Notes under the pieces: generated by a model
Database searches by the model: none
The model's input: only the letters and a program-made list of their open reading frames with translations
What the model was told of the DNA's origin: nothing
Assembly: GCA_938015925.1 (NCBI GenBank)
Contig: CALLVY010000356.1
Location: forward strand, 1-35,971
Source of the DNA: an uncultured Saprospiraceae bacterium
GTDB taxonomy: Bacteria > Bacteroidota > Bacteroidia > Chitinophagales > Saprospiraceae
Length of the DNA stretch: 35,971 nt
Reading direction: 5' to 3'
Shown: positions 27,598 to 35,971 of the stretch, one piece after another
How positions within the stretch are numbered: position 1 is the first letter of the stretch
Layout of the letters: each line of letters opens with the position of its first letter
Translations under genes and position numbers: made by a program

Positions 27598-27846
27598 ATG
27601 TCTAGAATTTGTCAACTAACTGGGAAAAGACCCATTACGGGAAACAATGTATCCCACTCGAATAGAAAGACAAAACGTCGTTTTTTGCCGAATCTGCAGA
27701 AAAAACGTTTTTTCATTCCAGAAACCAATGAATGGGTTTCCATAAAAGTTTCTGCTAAAGCGCTCCGCACGGTCAATAAATTGGGGATTTTCGCTTATTT
27801 GAAGAAATTGGAGCGCGCTGGTGTTGATACTGGTGTAAAACTGTAA
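27598..27846 (+). CDS. rpmB: 50S ribosomal protein L28
   Basis: [42 protein letters not shown] at 27598. Confidence 0.96.
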   Translation: MSRICQLTGKRPITGNNVSHSNRKTKRRFLPNLQKKRFFIPETNEWVSIKVSAKALRTVNKLGIFAYLKKLERAGVDTGVKL

Positions 27847-27875
27847 TTGATTAACTGATTTAAAATTTTCCAGCA

Positions 27876-28064
27876 ATGGCTAAGAAATCAAAAGGTAATA
27901 GAATGCAAATCATCATGGAATGTACGGAGCACAAAGCTAGTGGTCAAGCAGGTACTTCCAGATATGTAACTCAAAAGAATCGTAAGAATACTCCAGAGCG
28001 TCTGGAATTAAAAAAGTACAATCCGATTCTTAAAAAAATGACTATTCACCGCGAAATCAAGTAA
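27876..28064 (+). CDS. rpmG: 50S ribosomal protein L33
   Basis: [62 protein letters not shown]. Confidence 0.96.
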   Translation: MAKKSKGNRMQIIMECTEHKASGQAGTSRYVTQKNRKNTPERLELKKYNPILKKMTIHREIK

Positions 28065-28115
28065 GATTTTTCGGAAGTAATAAGTAATTGTCTAAATTAT
28101 TAAAAATATAAGATC

Positions 28116-28289
28116 ATGGCAAAAGTATCTAAAAACGCAAGGGTAGCTCAACGTAAAGCGAATGCTGGTTCTGGTAGAGATTTCGTAAAAGTGGTAAAGA
28201 GCATTAAAGACCCTGCAACCGGTAAGTACACTTACAAGCAAGTAATGATACACAAGGATAATGTAAAAGAGTTTTTCGCTAAGAAATAA
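28116..28289 (+). CDS. DUF4295 family small basic protein (not in the ORF track)
   Basis: Translation MAKVSKNARVAQRKANAGSGRDFVKVVKSIKDPATGKYTYKQVMIHKDNVKEFFAKK (57 aa) directly after rpmG. Confidence 0.93.
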   Translation: MAKVSKNARVAQRKANAGSGRDFVKVVKSIKDPATGKYTYKQVMIHKDNVKEFFAKK

Positions 28290-28319
28290 TTCTTTGTCCT
28301 GTATTTCAAATATATTGGT

Positions 28320-28357
28320 AAAAGGCTTTTCTTTGTATGAAGAAAAGCCTTTTGTTA
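28320..28357 (+). terminator. Intrinsic terminator after the ribosomal protein block
   Basis: AAAAGGCTTTTCTT-TGTATG-AAGAAAAGCCTTTT followed by GTTATTTT. Confidence 0.85.
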
Positions 28358-28524
28358 TTTTATCTCTATTGCTCCCCTTTCTATCTAAAAAACTGGTGAA
28401 CCGATCATTTAATCCTCATATTGAGGAAATTTTTGATGGAGATCAACGTTTGGTTTCGCTGAATTAATCTTTAGCCTAATCTAACGAAGGTTCCGACACT
28501 TCATAAATCACATTAAATCTAACT

Positions 28525-29493
28525 ATGAGTTTTTTTAAGAAATTTTTTACCCGCAACAAAGAAGAAGAACTCGACAAGGGTCTGGAAAAAACCAAAACTG
28601 GCTTTTTCTCAAAAATATCACGAGCAGTAGCTGGAAAAGCCACTATCGATATTGAAGTTTTAGATGAATTGGAACAAGTACTCATCGCTTCTGATGTTGG
28701 ATTGGATACGACGATTAAAATCATTGAAAGAATAGAAGCCCGTGTCGCACGAGACAAATACATCAATACGGATGAACTCAATGCCATCCTAAAAGATGAA
28801 ATCGTACAACTCCTCAAAGAAAATGAGACGGAAGACATGGAAACCTTTCTCCCTAACTCAGCCAAGGACAAAATGCCCTATGTCCTACTCGTGGTAGGAG
28901 TAAATGGAGTTGGAAAAACAACAACCATCGGAAAACTAGCACATCAATTAAAGCTAGAAGGCAAAAAAGTAGTATTGGGAGCCGCCGATACCTTCCGTGC
29001 TGCCGCAGTGGATCAACTACAAATCTGGGCCGATCGCGTCGGTTGTGAATTCTATAGTAAAGGAATGCATACCGACCCTGCTGCTGTCGCTTACGAAGCC
29101 GTACAATATGCCATCAACAACGATTGTGATGTCTGTATCGTGGATACTGCCGGACGCTTGCACAACAAGATTCACCTGATGAATGAGTTGACCAAGATCA
29201 AGAAATCCATGAATAAAAAATTAGATGCTGCGCCACACGATGTAATGCTCGTATTGGATGCTTCTACTGGACAAAATGCCATCGAACAAGCCAAACAATT
29301 TACGGCTGCTACAGAAGTAACAACTCTGGCTTTGACCAAACTGGATGGTACGGCCAAAGGGGGGGTAGCAATTGGAATCAGTGATCAATTTAAAATTCCT
29401 ATTCGATACATTGGTGTCGGAGAAGAAATTGACAAATTGCAGATCTTTAATAAGATGGCTTTTGTGGAGTCGATGTTTAAGAAAACGAAGTAG
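28525..29493 (+). CDS. ftsY: Signal recognition particle receptor
   Basis: LLVVGVNGVGKTTTIGKLAHQLKLEGKKVVLGAADTFRAAAVDQLQIWADR, DVCIVDTAGRLHNKIHLMNEL, LALTKLDGTAKGGVAIGI. Confidence 0.97.
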   Translation: MSFFKKFFTRNKEEELDKGLEKTKTGFFSKISRAVAGKATIDIEVLDELEQVLIASDVGLDTTIKIIERIEARVARDKYINTDELNAILKDEIVQLLKENETEDMETFLPNSAKDKMPYVLLVVGVNGVGKTTTIGKLAHQLKLEGKKVVLGAADTFRAAAVDQLQIWADRVGCEFYSKGMHTDPAAVAYEAVQYAINNDCDVCIVDTAGRLHNKIHLMNELTKIKKSMNKKLDAAPHDVMLVLDASTGQNAIEQAKQFTAATEVTTLALTKLDGTAKGGVAIGISDQFKIPIRYIGVGEEIDKLQIFNKMAFVESMFKKTK

Positions 29494-29513
29494 ACTCTAT
29501 TGCAAAAAAATTC

Positions 29514-29554
29514 AAAAAAAACCTGATCAAAGATACTTTGCTCAGGTTTTTTTT
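29514..29554 (+). terminator. Intrinsic terminator after ftsY
   Basis: AAAAAACCTGA-T-CAAAG-ATA-CTTTG-C-TCAGGTTTTTTTT. Confidence 0.9.
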
Positions 29555-29728
29555 CGCTTAAAAATACGGAAATGTATTGCTTTTTGAATTACAACTTGTA
29601 AATTAAAGGAGTCGTTGATGGCTTGATACTTAGACCTCTATTCCAAAAGCATAACATTTTTCACCCCAATTCGTTAAACCTACAACAGCATTCCTAAAAT
29701 GCATTAACACCAATTAAAACCCACCAGC

Positions 29729-31759
29729 ATGGCAAAGTCATACACCCTTCACCGAGGAGGCCAAAGCATCCAAATTGAAAAAGAGCCAGAATTTATCACC
29801 GCTATTCTTCCCAACCAAAGAATCCTGAATCAAGTCAATCAGGCGCAAGAGGTAAAGACCATCAAAAAGGTCTTTCGGAATATCTATAAAATCAAGACTG
29901 CAGAAGGTGCAACGGATGCTCTTTCAGATCGACTAAGAGCCAATTTCCAAACCAAAGGAATTTTCCATCATTCTTATAATCCAGTGGGAGACAAAACCAC
30001 CCGCTATTATTTGACGGACAAAATCATCGTTTGCTTCGCTGCCAAAGCAAGTGCTTCTACTATTGAAAAATTATTGGCCAAACATGGCTTACAATACCTT
30101 CGGGAATTCCCAGGACATAAAAATACTTTTTTACTAAAGGTGACGAGCTCGGCTGGAAAAAATCCAGTGAAAGTAAGTGCCGATATGATGAATGAAAAAT
30201 TGATCGATTTTGCAGAGCCCAATTTGATCAATCGTTTTGTCAACCACGCTACTCCCAAAGATGAGTTGTTTGTCAAGCAATGGCACTTGAATAATAAAGG
30301 AGGAATAGAGATGATCAAAGGCGCAGATGTATCCGCGCTGGAAGCTTGGAAAATAAGTATGGGTACTCGCTCCGTTGTGGTTTCGGTGATTGACGATGGT
30401 TTTGATTTGCGACATCCTGATTTGTTGGGAGCAGATAAAATTGTCAGTCCCAAAGATTTTGTAGATGGCGATCTACGCCCTTTCCCGGTAGCCGATGCTG
30501 ATGATTATCACGGTAGCCCTTGCGCAGGAGTAGCTATTGGCAATCACAATGATAGTGGAATCGTGGGTATTGCGCCGGAGTGTTCTTTTAACCCTATTCG
30601 TTTTCCGCTAACTGCCGATGACAGCACCCTCTGGGATATCTTTGACCACGCCTCTAAGGCGGCAGATGTTATTTCATGTAGCTGGGGTCCGCCACCGGTT
30701 TATGATCCATTAGGTTCTATCTTACAAGGCAAATTTAGCCAGATCACCAAGAGTGGTGGCCCAAGAGGCAATGGTGCTTTAATTTGTTTTTCGGCCGGCA
30801 ATTATAATGCTCCACTCAAAGACTATAACAACAATAGCTTTTCCTGGCGACACCCCGCTTATGGTGTGATGGAAAACAAAGGCGCTATACTCAATGGCTA
30901 TTGCACCCATCCAGATGTGGTAGCGGTAGCCGCTTCGACCAGTCAAAATCGCAAATCAGCTTATAGCAATTGGGGTAAAGAAATTGACGTCTGCTCCCCT
31001 AGCGACAACTGGAATCCATTAGATCCTTATGCCAAGGAACCGGGCAGAGGAATTTGGACGGTAGACAATGAAAAATACGGTACGGGTTTTAGTGATGGAA
31101 TTTATACAGGAGATTTTGGTGGCACGTCTAGTGCCTGTCCTTTGGTCGCGGGAATCGCAGCATTGATTCGCTCTGTCAATTTGGATTTGACGGCCAAACA
31201 GGTAAAAGATATTCTTCGCAAATCTACCGATAAAATCACAGACAATAATCCAGACCCAGTATTGGGCAATACCAAAGGAACTTATAATAGCAAAGGCCAT
31301 TCAGAGTGGTTTGGCTATGGAAAAGTCAATGCACACAAAGCTTTAAAAATGGCATTGGCTACTAAAAAAACGGAGCCTCCTAAAACACCAAAAACGCCGA
31401 CAGGTGGCACGAAGACCATAAGCACAAAAACCAAAGGCTTATCCATCATCGCTGCTTTGGTAAATCCAGCAGGAAAAGAATCGGGCAATGAAACGGTTTC
31501 TTTGGTGAATCAGAGCAAAGATAATATTGATCTCCAAGGTTGGAAATTACAGGACAATAAAAAGCGAACACAGGTCTTGGGAAATATCACGATTAATGCG
31601 GGTGCTTTTCTGACGATTCCATTGCAAACCAGAGGCGTACAATTGTCGAATAGTGGCGGCAGTATTTATTTGTTGGATAAAAAAGGAAAGACCGTACATG
31701 AGGTGTCTTATACGAAGAAGGAAGTGAGCAAGGATGGGTGGATGATTGTATTTGAATGA
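29729..31759 (+). CDS. S8 family serine peptidase with N-terminal prodomain-like region and C-terminal lamin-tail-like domain, no signal peptide
   Basis: VSVIDDGFDLRHPDL, DYHGSPCAGVAIGN, FGGTSSACPLVAGIAALI; C-term ETVSLVNQSKDNIDLQGWKLQDNKKRTQVLGNITINAGAFLTIPL...GGSIYLLDKKGKTVHEVSY. Confidence 0.87.
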   Translation: MAKSYTLHRGGQSIQIEKEPEFITAILPNQRILNQVNQAQEVKTIKKVFRNIYKIKTAEGATDALSDRLRANFQTKGIFHHSYNPVGDKTTRYYLTDKIIVCFAAKASASTIEKLLAKHGLQYLREFPGHKNTFLLKVTSSAGKNPVKVSADMMNEKLIDFAEPNLINRFVNHATPKDELFVKQWHLNNKGGIEMIKGADVSALEAWKISMGTRSVVVSVIDDGFDLRHPDLLGADKIVSPKDFVDGDLRPFPVADADDYHGSPCAGVAIGNHNDSGIVGIAPECSFNPIRFPLTADDSTLWDIFDHASKAADVISCSWGPPPVYDPLGSILQGKFSQITKSGGPRGNGALICFSAGNYNAPLKDYNNNSFSWRHPAYGVMENKGAILNGYCTHPDVVAVAASTSQNRKSAYSNWGKEIDVCSPSDNWNPLDPYAKEPGRGIWTVDNEKYGTGFSDGIYTGDFGGTSSACPLVAGIAALIRSVNLDLTAKQVKDILRKSTDKITDNNPDPVLGNTKGTYNSKGHSEWFGYGKVNAHKALKMALATKKTEPPKTPKTPTGGTKTISTKTKGLSIIAALVNPAGKESGNETVSLVNQSKDNIDLQGWKLQDNKKRTQVLGNITINAGAFLTIPLQTRGVQLSNSGGSIYLLDKKGKTVHEVSYTKKEVSKDGWMIVFE

Positions 31760-31839
31760 TTTTGGGTTAATCCGTTTGAGATATACGGTATGCGAAAACT
31801 GCATACTTCAAACCCTGCTAATACCATCGATGATAATCC

Positions 31840-32461
31840 ATGAATCGAAGTTTTTGGGAATTGAATAAATACAAATTAGCATCTACGTTTCTCAGAAACG
31901 CTTTATTTTTAGTCGCCCTTGTACAGATTTTTTTCCTATTCCTAGGGACTTCCGTTTTAAGTTATCCAAGATTAAGGTGGAATCTTTTTCTGGGACTAGG
32001 AATCCTATTTCCTTTACTTATTTTTTGGGTAAACTATTGGACTTGGCATCGGGAAAGAAGCATTCGCAATCGAGTTTTCGCAAGGCCACCATTAAAGAGT
32101 TTGGAGCAAATAGGTTTTGACAATTGTCTAATCAATGAAAATTCAAAATGGAATTTTACCGAAGAAGTAAAAGGTGGATCACTTGGAGGAATAAAAATCT
32201 ACAGCATGGTAAAACGGAGCAATCCAGAAGAAATATTTTTCAGTACCAATGTTCATCTACAAGGAAGCGATCCCAAATCAATTCCTGAGATTTCTAAAAA
32301 AACTGGAAGCCGCAGGGATTGTTTTTAACCAAGCTTATTGCATTCGAAAATACGATAGGATACCATTGGAAAAAATGACTATTGAAGAATTGAAAGCAGA
32401 ATTATTGGACTTTACAGAAACGCTTGGTGGAATAGGCTTTAAGCCGGTAGAGAAAAAATAA
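31840..32461 (+). pseudogene. Two-TM membrane protein gene interrupted by a +1 frameshift at an A7 run
   Basis: ORF 31840-32328 and ORF 32249-32461 join at TCTAAAAAAACTGG; removing one A gives ...IPEISKKLEAAGIVFNQAYCIRKYDRIPLEKMTIEELKAELL. Confidence 0.7.
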
Positions 32462-32541
32462 TGCTGGCCTTCTAAAAAGTTCTCCTTTAACTCCAAAAAA
32501 TAAGTTTTTCCTTTTTCTTAAATTTGCAAAAAAACAAAGCA

Positions 32542-32928
32542 ATGGAAGAAATAAAATGCACTTGCGGACACCTCCTTTCCAATAATTCTGATCAGCTACC
32601 CTATGGTGCCTGGGTCATTCCCGATCAACAAACAGAAGCCGGCTTTGAAACAATCATCAAAGTCATTGATGAGGTTTTGGAAAGTAAGCGAACCGGGGAA
32701 TTAGTGGAAGGACTCCAAGGCCATTTCCAAGACTTCTCCAGTTTTGAAGCAAACCCGGAATCCTTGAATGTGATTCAGGTATTGATCACAAAATCCGCTG
32801 ATGTCGGTAGAGAAATGTATGAATGCGAAGCATGTGGTCGGCTTTTGGTCGAAAATGGCGATGATTTTTTAATTTATCAACGAGAATCGGCCGATCAAGA
32901 AAAGGGTATTTTAACTGCTCCTTCGTAG
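32542..32928 (+). CDS. Hypothetical protein with CxC / CxxC zinc-ribbon-like termini
   Basis: MEEIKCTCGHLLSNNSDQLPYG...REMYECEACGRLLVENGDDFLIYQ; ATG at 32542 (track start 32524 is TTG). Confidence 0.7.
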   Translation: MEEIKCTCGHLLSNNSDQLPYGAWVIPDQQTEAGFETIIKVIDEVLESKRTGELVEGLQGHFQDFSSFEANPESLNVIQVLITKSADVGREMYECEACGRLLVENGDDFLIYQRESADQEKGILTAPS

Positions 32929-32969
32929 AAAGAAGTCGATTTTATTGAATTTTCACCTCCCAAAAACCA

Positions 32970-32998
32970 TTTGGCTCCCTTTCTTGAATTTATCTTTC
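32970..32998 (+). promoter_or_regulatory. Possible promoter for the ECF sigma gene
   Basis: TTTG-N17-TATCTTTC, near TTTG/TAnnTTTG consensus. Confidence 0.4.
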
Positions 32999-33055
32999 CA
33001 AAATTATCAACCACCCTGGCAACCCTTTTGCCAAAAAACGCGTGTTAAGTATTAA

Positions 33056-33610
33056 ATGAGCACGGCAGAGCTTTCTAATATCATCGAGGCTTGCAGAAAG
33101 CAAGATTCGAATAGTCAAAAACGACTTTACCAACATTTCTACAACTACGGAATGACGGTGTGTTCAAGGTATGCCCGAGACCGAGAGGAAGCCAAAGAGA
33201 TTTTTAATGATAGTTTTTATAAAATCTTTACCAAGCTAGATCAATACAACCCCGATCATTCTTTTAAGGCTTGGCTCAACAAAATCATGGTAAATACCGC
33301 GATTGACCATTTTCGAAAAAACAAAACGAAGCCTCAACTAGTAGACATTGTACATGCACAGCAGTATGAATCCAAAGATCAGGTGATAGAAAATATCTCC
33401 GCTGGAGAAATCCTGAATTTGGTTCAAAAACTCGCGCCTTCTTATCGAATGGTGTTTATGTTGCATGCAGTGGAAGGATACAAACATCCGGAGATTGCCG
33501 AACGACTGGGTATTACCGTCGGTACGAGCAAATCTAATCTGGCCAAAGCCAGAACCAAACTAAAGGCACTTTTGTATAAATTAGATAAGAAAACTAACCG
33601 ATATGGATGA
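33056..33610 (+). CDS. ECF-type RNA polymerase sigma factor
   Basis: Region 2 (RDREEAKEIFNDSFYKIFTKLDQYNPDHSFKAWLNKIMVNTAIDHFRKNK) and region 4 (LAPSYRMVFMLHAVEGYKHPEIAERLGITVGTSKSNLAKARTKLKALL). Confidence 0.95.
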   Translation: MSTAELSNIIEACRKQDSNSQKRLYQHFYNYGMTVCSRYARDREEAKEIFNDSFYKIFTKLDQYNPDHSFKAWLNKIMVNTAIDHFRKNKTKPQLVDIVHAQQYESKDQVIENISAGEILNLVQKLAPSYRMVFMLHAVEGYKHPEIAERLGITVGTSKSNLAKARTKLKALLYKLDKKTNRYG

Positions 33611-34985
33611 TTCTACATTTGATGAACTTTTTTCCGACAAACTCCGTGAAGAACAGGAGTTTGACTATCGGGACGAAGACTGGACGGAACTTTCGGATCG
33701 TCTGGAAAAGCAACCTAAGCGCAAGTGGGGATGGCTCTACTTTGCGGCTGGCCTTTTTATGGCCGTCTCTATCGCCACCAATATTTGGCAAGCCTGGAGT
33801 TTGCAAAAAGTACAGGGAGAAATTAGTACTTTGCAAAAAGAGGTTTTAGGACAAACAGAGACGATTGAATCGCTTCATCAAAAACATACAAAAGAACTTA
33901 GTGAAAAAAATTTCCAAACAGAACAAGTCTTAGTTCAAAGAGACACTATTTATAAAACCATTTACAAAACGATCGTTCAAGAAAAAGAAGTTCCGGTTTA
34001 TATTTATCCAGAAAATAATTTAAGGTCTAAAAGTGGCAAGCTGTCCAATACAAAAATCAGTGCTGCTCCTACAAAAGAAACCAAGGATAAAAGCAGCACA
34101 AGCAATACCAATATTTCTAACTTAGAAACAACTACCACCAACACACTGGGACTTGGTAAGCAAATGTTTTTATCGCAACTTACTTCTGTTCCCATCGACC
34201 TTCTCCCTAAGATAGATCGAGCATTGACTTTTTCCTTTCCAGAAGATTACGAGGAAGCGGAGGATCTTATCATCAAACCTGCTTATAATAAAAAATGGAG
34301 GCTAGGGCCTTCGGTGGCTTATAGTAGAGTACCCAATAATTGTTTCGATCAAAACAACCAACACTTTGGATTGGACTTAAATGTTGATCTATCTAAGCGC
34401 TGGACTTTAGAAAGCAGTTATAGCTATAACCGAATCAGCAATATCTGTCCGGTAGATCAGCCCATAGATACCAATGCTCTTTATGTGCCTGGCACTAATT
34501 TGATCATTGAGCAGGACGACAGCAATTATGCCATTTCTCGAATACGAAACATTCGAAGTAAGCAAAGGTACTTACAAATATCCTTGGGGGCCAAGCACCA
34601 TTTTTCTAAGCGTTTTTACCTTGGAGTTCATATCTTGGGATATCATTTTTTGCAGAGAGAAATCTCCAGCAATGCCAATGCCAACAATTCTAATCTGGAA
34701 ATAGCGAGTCCTTTATCTGATACTCCAGAACAGATCTTGAACAACTATGATATTAACTATAACTTCCCTGGGTTTAACAATTTAGACGAGATGTACGCGG
34801 TTCGGGAAAGGCCCAAACCTGGTTTTATCCTAGACCGTATGGAGATCACTGCGGGTACCACCTTTAACTTCAAAAACAAATACCAAATTCCGGTAGAATT
34901 ATTTTACCAAAGCAATCTTAATCTTGCGCAATACTCTTTACCACCTTTAGTGGGCTTGCGGGCTTCCTTTTTATTTAAATTGTAA
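33603..34985 (+). CDS. Putative anti-sigma/TM/coiled-coil protein with C-terminal outer-membrane beta-barrel-like domain
   Basis: Overlaps the sigma stop (ATGGATGA); FDYRDEDWTELSDRLEKQPKRK then TM WGWLYFAAGLFMAVSIATNIW, coiled coil, then alternating beta-strand pattern ending VGLRASFLFKL. Confidence 0.75.
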   Translation: MDDSTFDELFSDKLREEQEFDYRDEDWTELSDRLEKQPKRKWGWLYFAAGLFMAVSIATNIWQAWSLQKVQGEISTLQKEVLGQTETIESLHQKHTKELSEKNFQTEQVLVQRDTIYKTIYKTIVQEKEVPVYIYPENNLRSKSGKLSNTKISAAPTKETKDKSSTSNTNISNLETTTTNTLGLGKQMFLSQLTSVPIDLLPKIDRALTFSFPEDYEEAEDLIIKPAYNKKWRLGPSVAYSRVPNNCFDQNNQHFGLDLNVDLSKRWTLESSYSYNRISNICPVDQPIDTNALYVPGTNLIIEQDDSNYAISRIRNIRSKQRYLQISLGAKHHFSKRFYLGVHILGYHFLQREISSNANANNSNLEIASPLSDTPEQILNNYDINYNFPGFNNLDEMYAVRERPKPGFILDRMEITAGTTFNFKNKYQIPVELFYQSNLNLAQYSLPPLVGLRASFLFKL

Positions 34986-35057
34986 TAGAATAGGTTTTGC
35001 TAAGGCCGATTGGGATTCTTACTTTGTTGGGCTTAAAAAAAGTCCTACCTTGCCAGC

Positions 35058-35612
35058 ATGACTTCCAAAGAAACAAGCGTCCAACAAACTCAAAGGTGGA
35101 TTCAACAAGTGGTGATCAAAAATAATTTTTGCCCTTTTGCCGCAGCGGAAGTGACTAAGCATGCGATTCATTATGAAGTCTACCCTGCGATCTCTCGCCA
35201 GGAAAGTCTCGAACAATTGGCCACGGAATTACTACGACTCGATCAGGAGGATGATATTGCTACCAGTCTCTTAATTTTCCCAGAGTCCTTTAAAGATTTT
35301 TTGGATTTCCTCGACTTACTCGATGCGGCGCAAGCTTTATTATCGAAGATGGAATACGATGGGATTTACCAACTCGCTAGTTTTCATCCTGAATATTGTT
35401 TTGCTGGAAGCAATGACGAAGACCCTGCCAATTACACCAATCGCTCTCCCTACCCTATGCTCCACATTCTACGCGAAGCATCTGTAGAAAAGGCATTAAA
35501 AACCTTTTTTCATCCAGAGCGAATCCCTGAAAAGAATATTGCCTTAAGCAGAAAATTAGGTATTGAAAACATGAAAGCTGCGCTCGCAGCCTGTCGAATA
35601 GAAAAGGATTAA
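35058..35612 (+). CDS. DUF1415 family protein
   Basis: TQRWIQQVVIKNNFCPFAAAEV, LLIFPESFKDFLDFLDLLDAAQALL, YQLASFHPEYCFAGSNDEDPANYTNRSPYPMLHILRE. Confidence 0.92.
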   Translation: MTSKETSVQQTQRWIQQVVIKNNFCPFAAAEVTKHAIHYEVYPAISRQESLEQLATELLRLDQEDDIATSLLIFPESFKDFLDFLDLLDAAQALLSKMEYDGIYQLASFHPEYCFAGSNDEDPANYTNRSPYPMLHILREASVEKALKTFFHPERIPEKNIALSRKLGIENMKAALAACRIEKD

Positions 35613-35809
35613 GCTGGCCAGAATAGTCCGCTTAAATCTCTCCATAAAATGGAAAAGGAAGACAATTTAAACAAAAAAATTAAAAGATAGCCCTTATTTT
35701 ATTTTTCTTTAAAATTCCTACTTACAACTTTGTCGACTCTGTTTTTAATTGATACATTAGAGTTCATTCTAAAATGGTTTTATGAGATAAAAATGAAGGA
35801 TTTTGTTTC

Positions 35810-35971
35810 CAATCAAGGAACGCCCGGAATCTAATAGCCGTAGCTATTATGGTGAATGAGTGAACGATCCCAAAGGGTTGAGTATGACAATACTCAAAGT
35901 GAAGGAACCGTGACCACGGAAGGGAAGCACATGAGCGAACGATCCTTTGGTGAATGTCCAGTGGACATTCA
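35810..35971. repeat. Array of short hairpins separated by a conserved GAGYGAACGATCC-like connector (continues past window end)
   Basis: Connectors at 35858-35870 (GAGTGAACGATCC), 35897-35909 (AAGTGAAGGAACC), 35933-35945 (GAGCGAACGATCC); hairpins 35833-35848, 35878-35897, 35908-35919, 35951-35971. Confidence 0.75.

Noticed and set aside
30007-30453. 148-aa minus-strand ORF
   Set aside because: Antisense shadow of the second S8 peptidase.
31786-31807. GTATGC-GAAAACT-GCATAC hairpin after the second S8 peptidase
   Set aside because: Short stem without T-run; possible weak terminator only.
35833-35971. CRISPR array at the right edge
   Set aside because: Repeated connectors are short and degenerate, the variable segments are palindromic rather than unique spacers, and no cas genes are present.

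Overview
The window looks like a chromosomal segment from a Bacteroidota bacterium, probably Saprospiria-like. The evidence is repeated C-terminal T9SS sorting domains, TAnnTTTG-type promoters and the rpmB-rpmG-DUF4295-ftsY block. Almost all genes are on the + strand. Recognisable core genes are kdsA, lepB (with an extra N-terminal membrane domain), a tRNA-Arg(ACG), rpmB, rpmG, a DUF4295 gene and ftsY. Accessory content includes a GH2 enzyme, a tandem pair of clan GH-A-like secreted enzymes, a SASA-type esterase flanked by two DUF11-like domains, two S8 peptidases (one T9SS-secreted, one without a signal peptide and with a lamin-tail-like C-terminus), an HU-CCDC81/SPOR membrane protein, a MerT-like/GDCCVxC fusion, and an ECF sigma factor overlapping a putative anti-sigma/beta-barrel fusion. 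The most unusual signals are non-coding: (1) a hairpin array at the right edge (35810-35971), where a repeated GAGYGAACGATCC-like connector alternates with tight hairpins of unrelated stem sequence; (2) a ~163-nt single imperfect palindrome at 5816-5978 whose apex shares a 14-nt core with the first hairpin of that array. A likely A7 homopolymer frameshift interrupts a membrane protein gene near 32296-32302. All calls come from reading the sequence; no database search was run.
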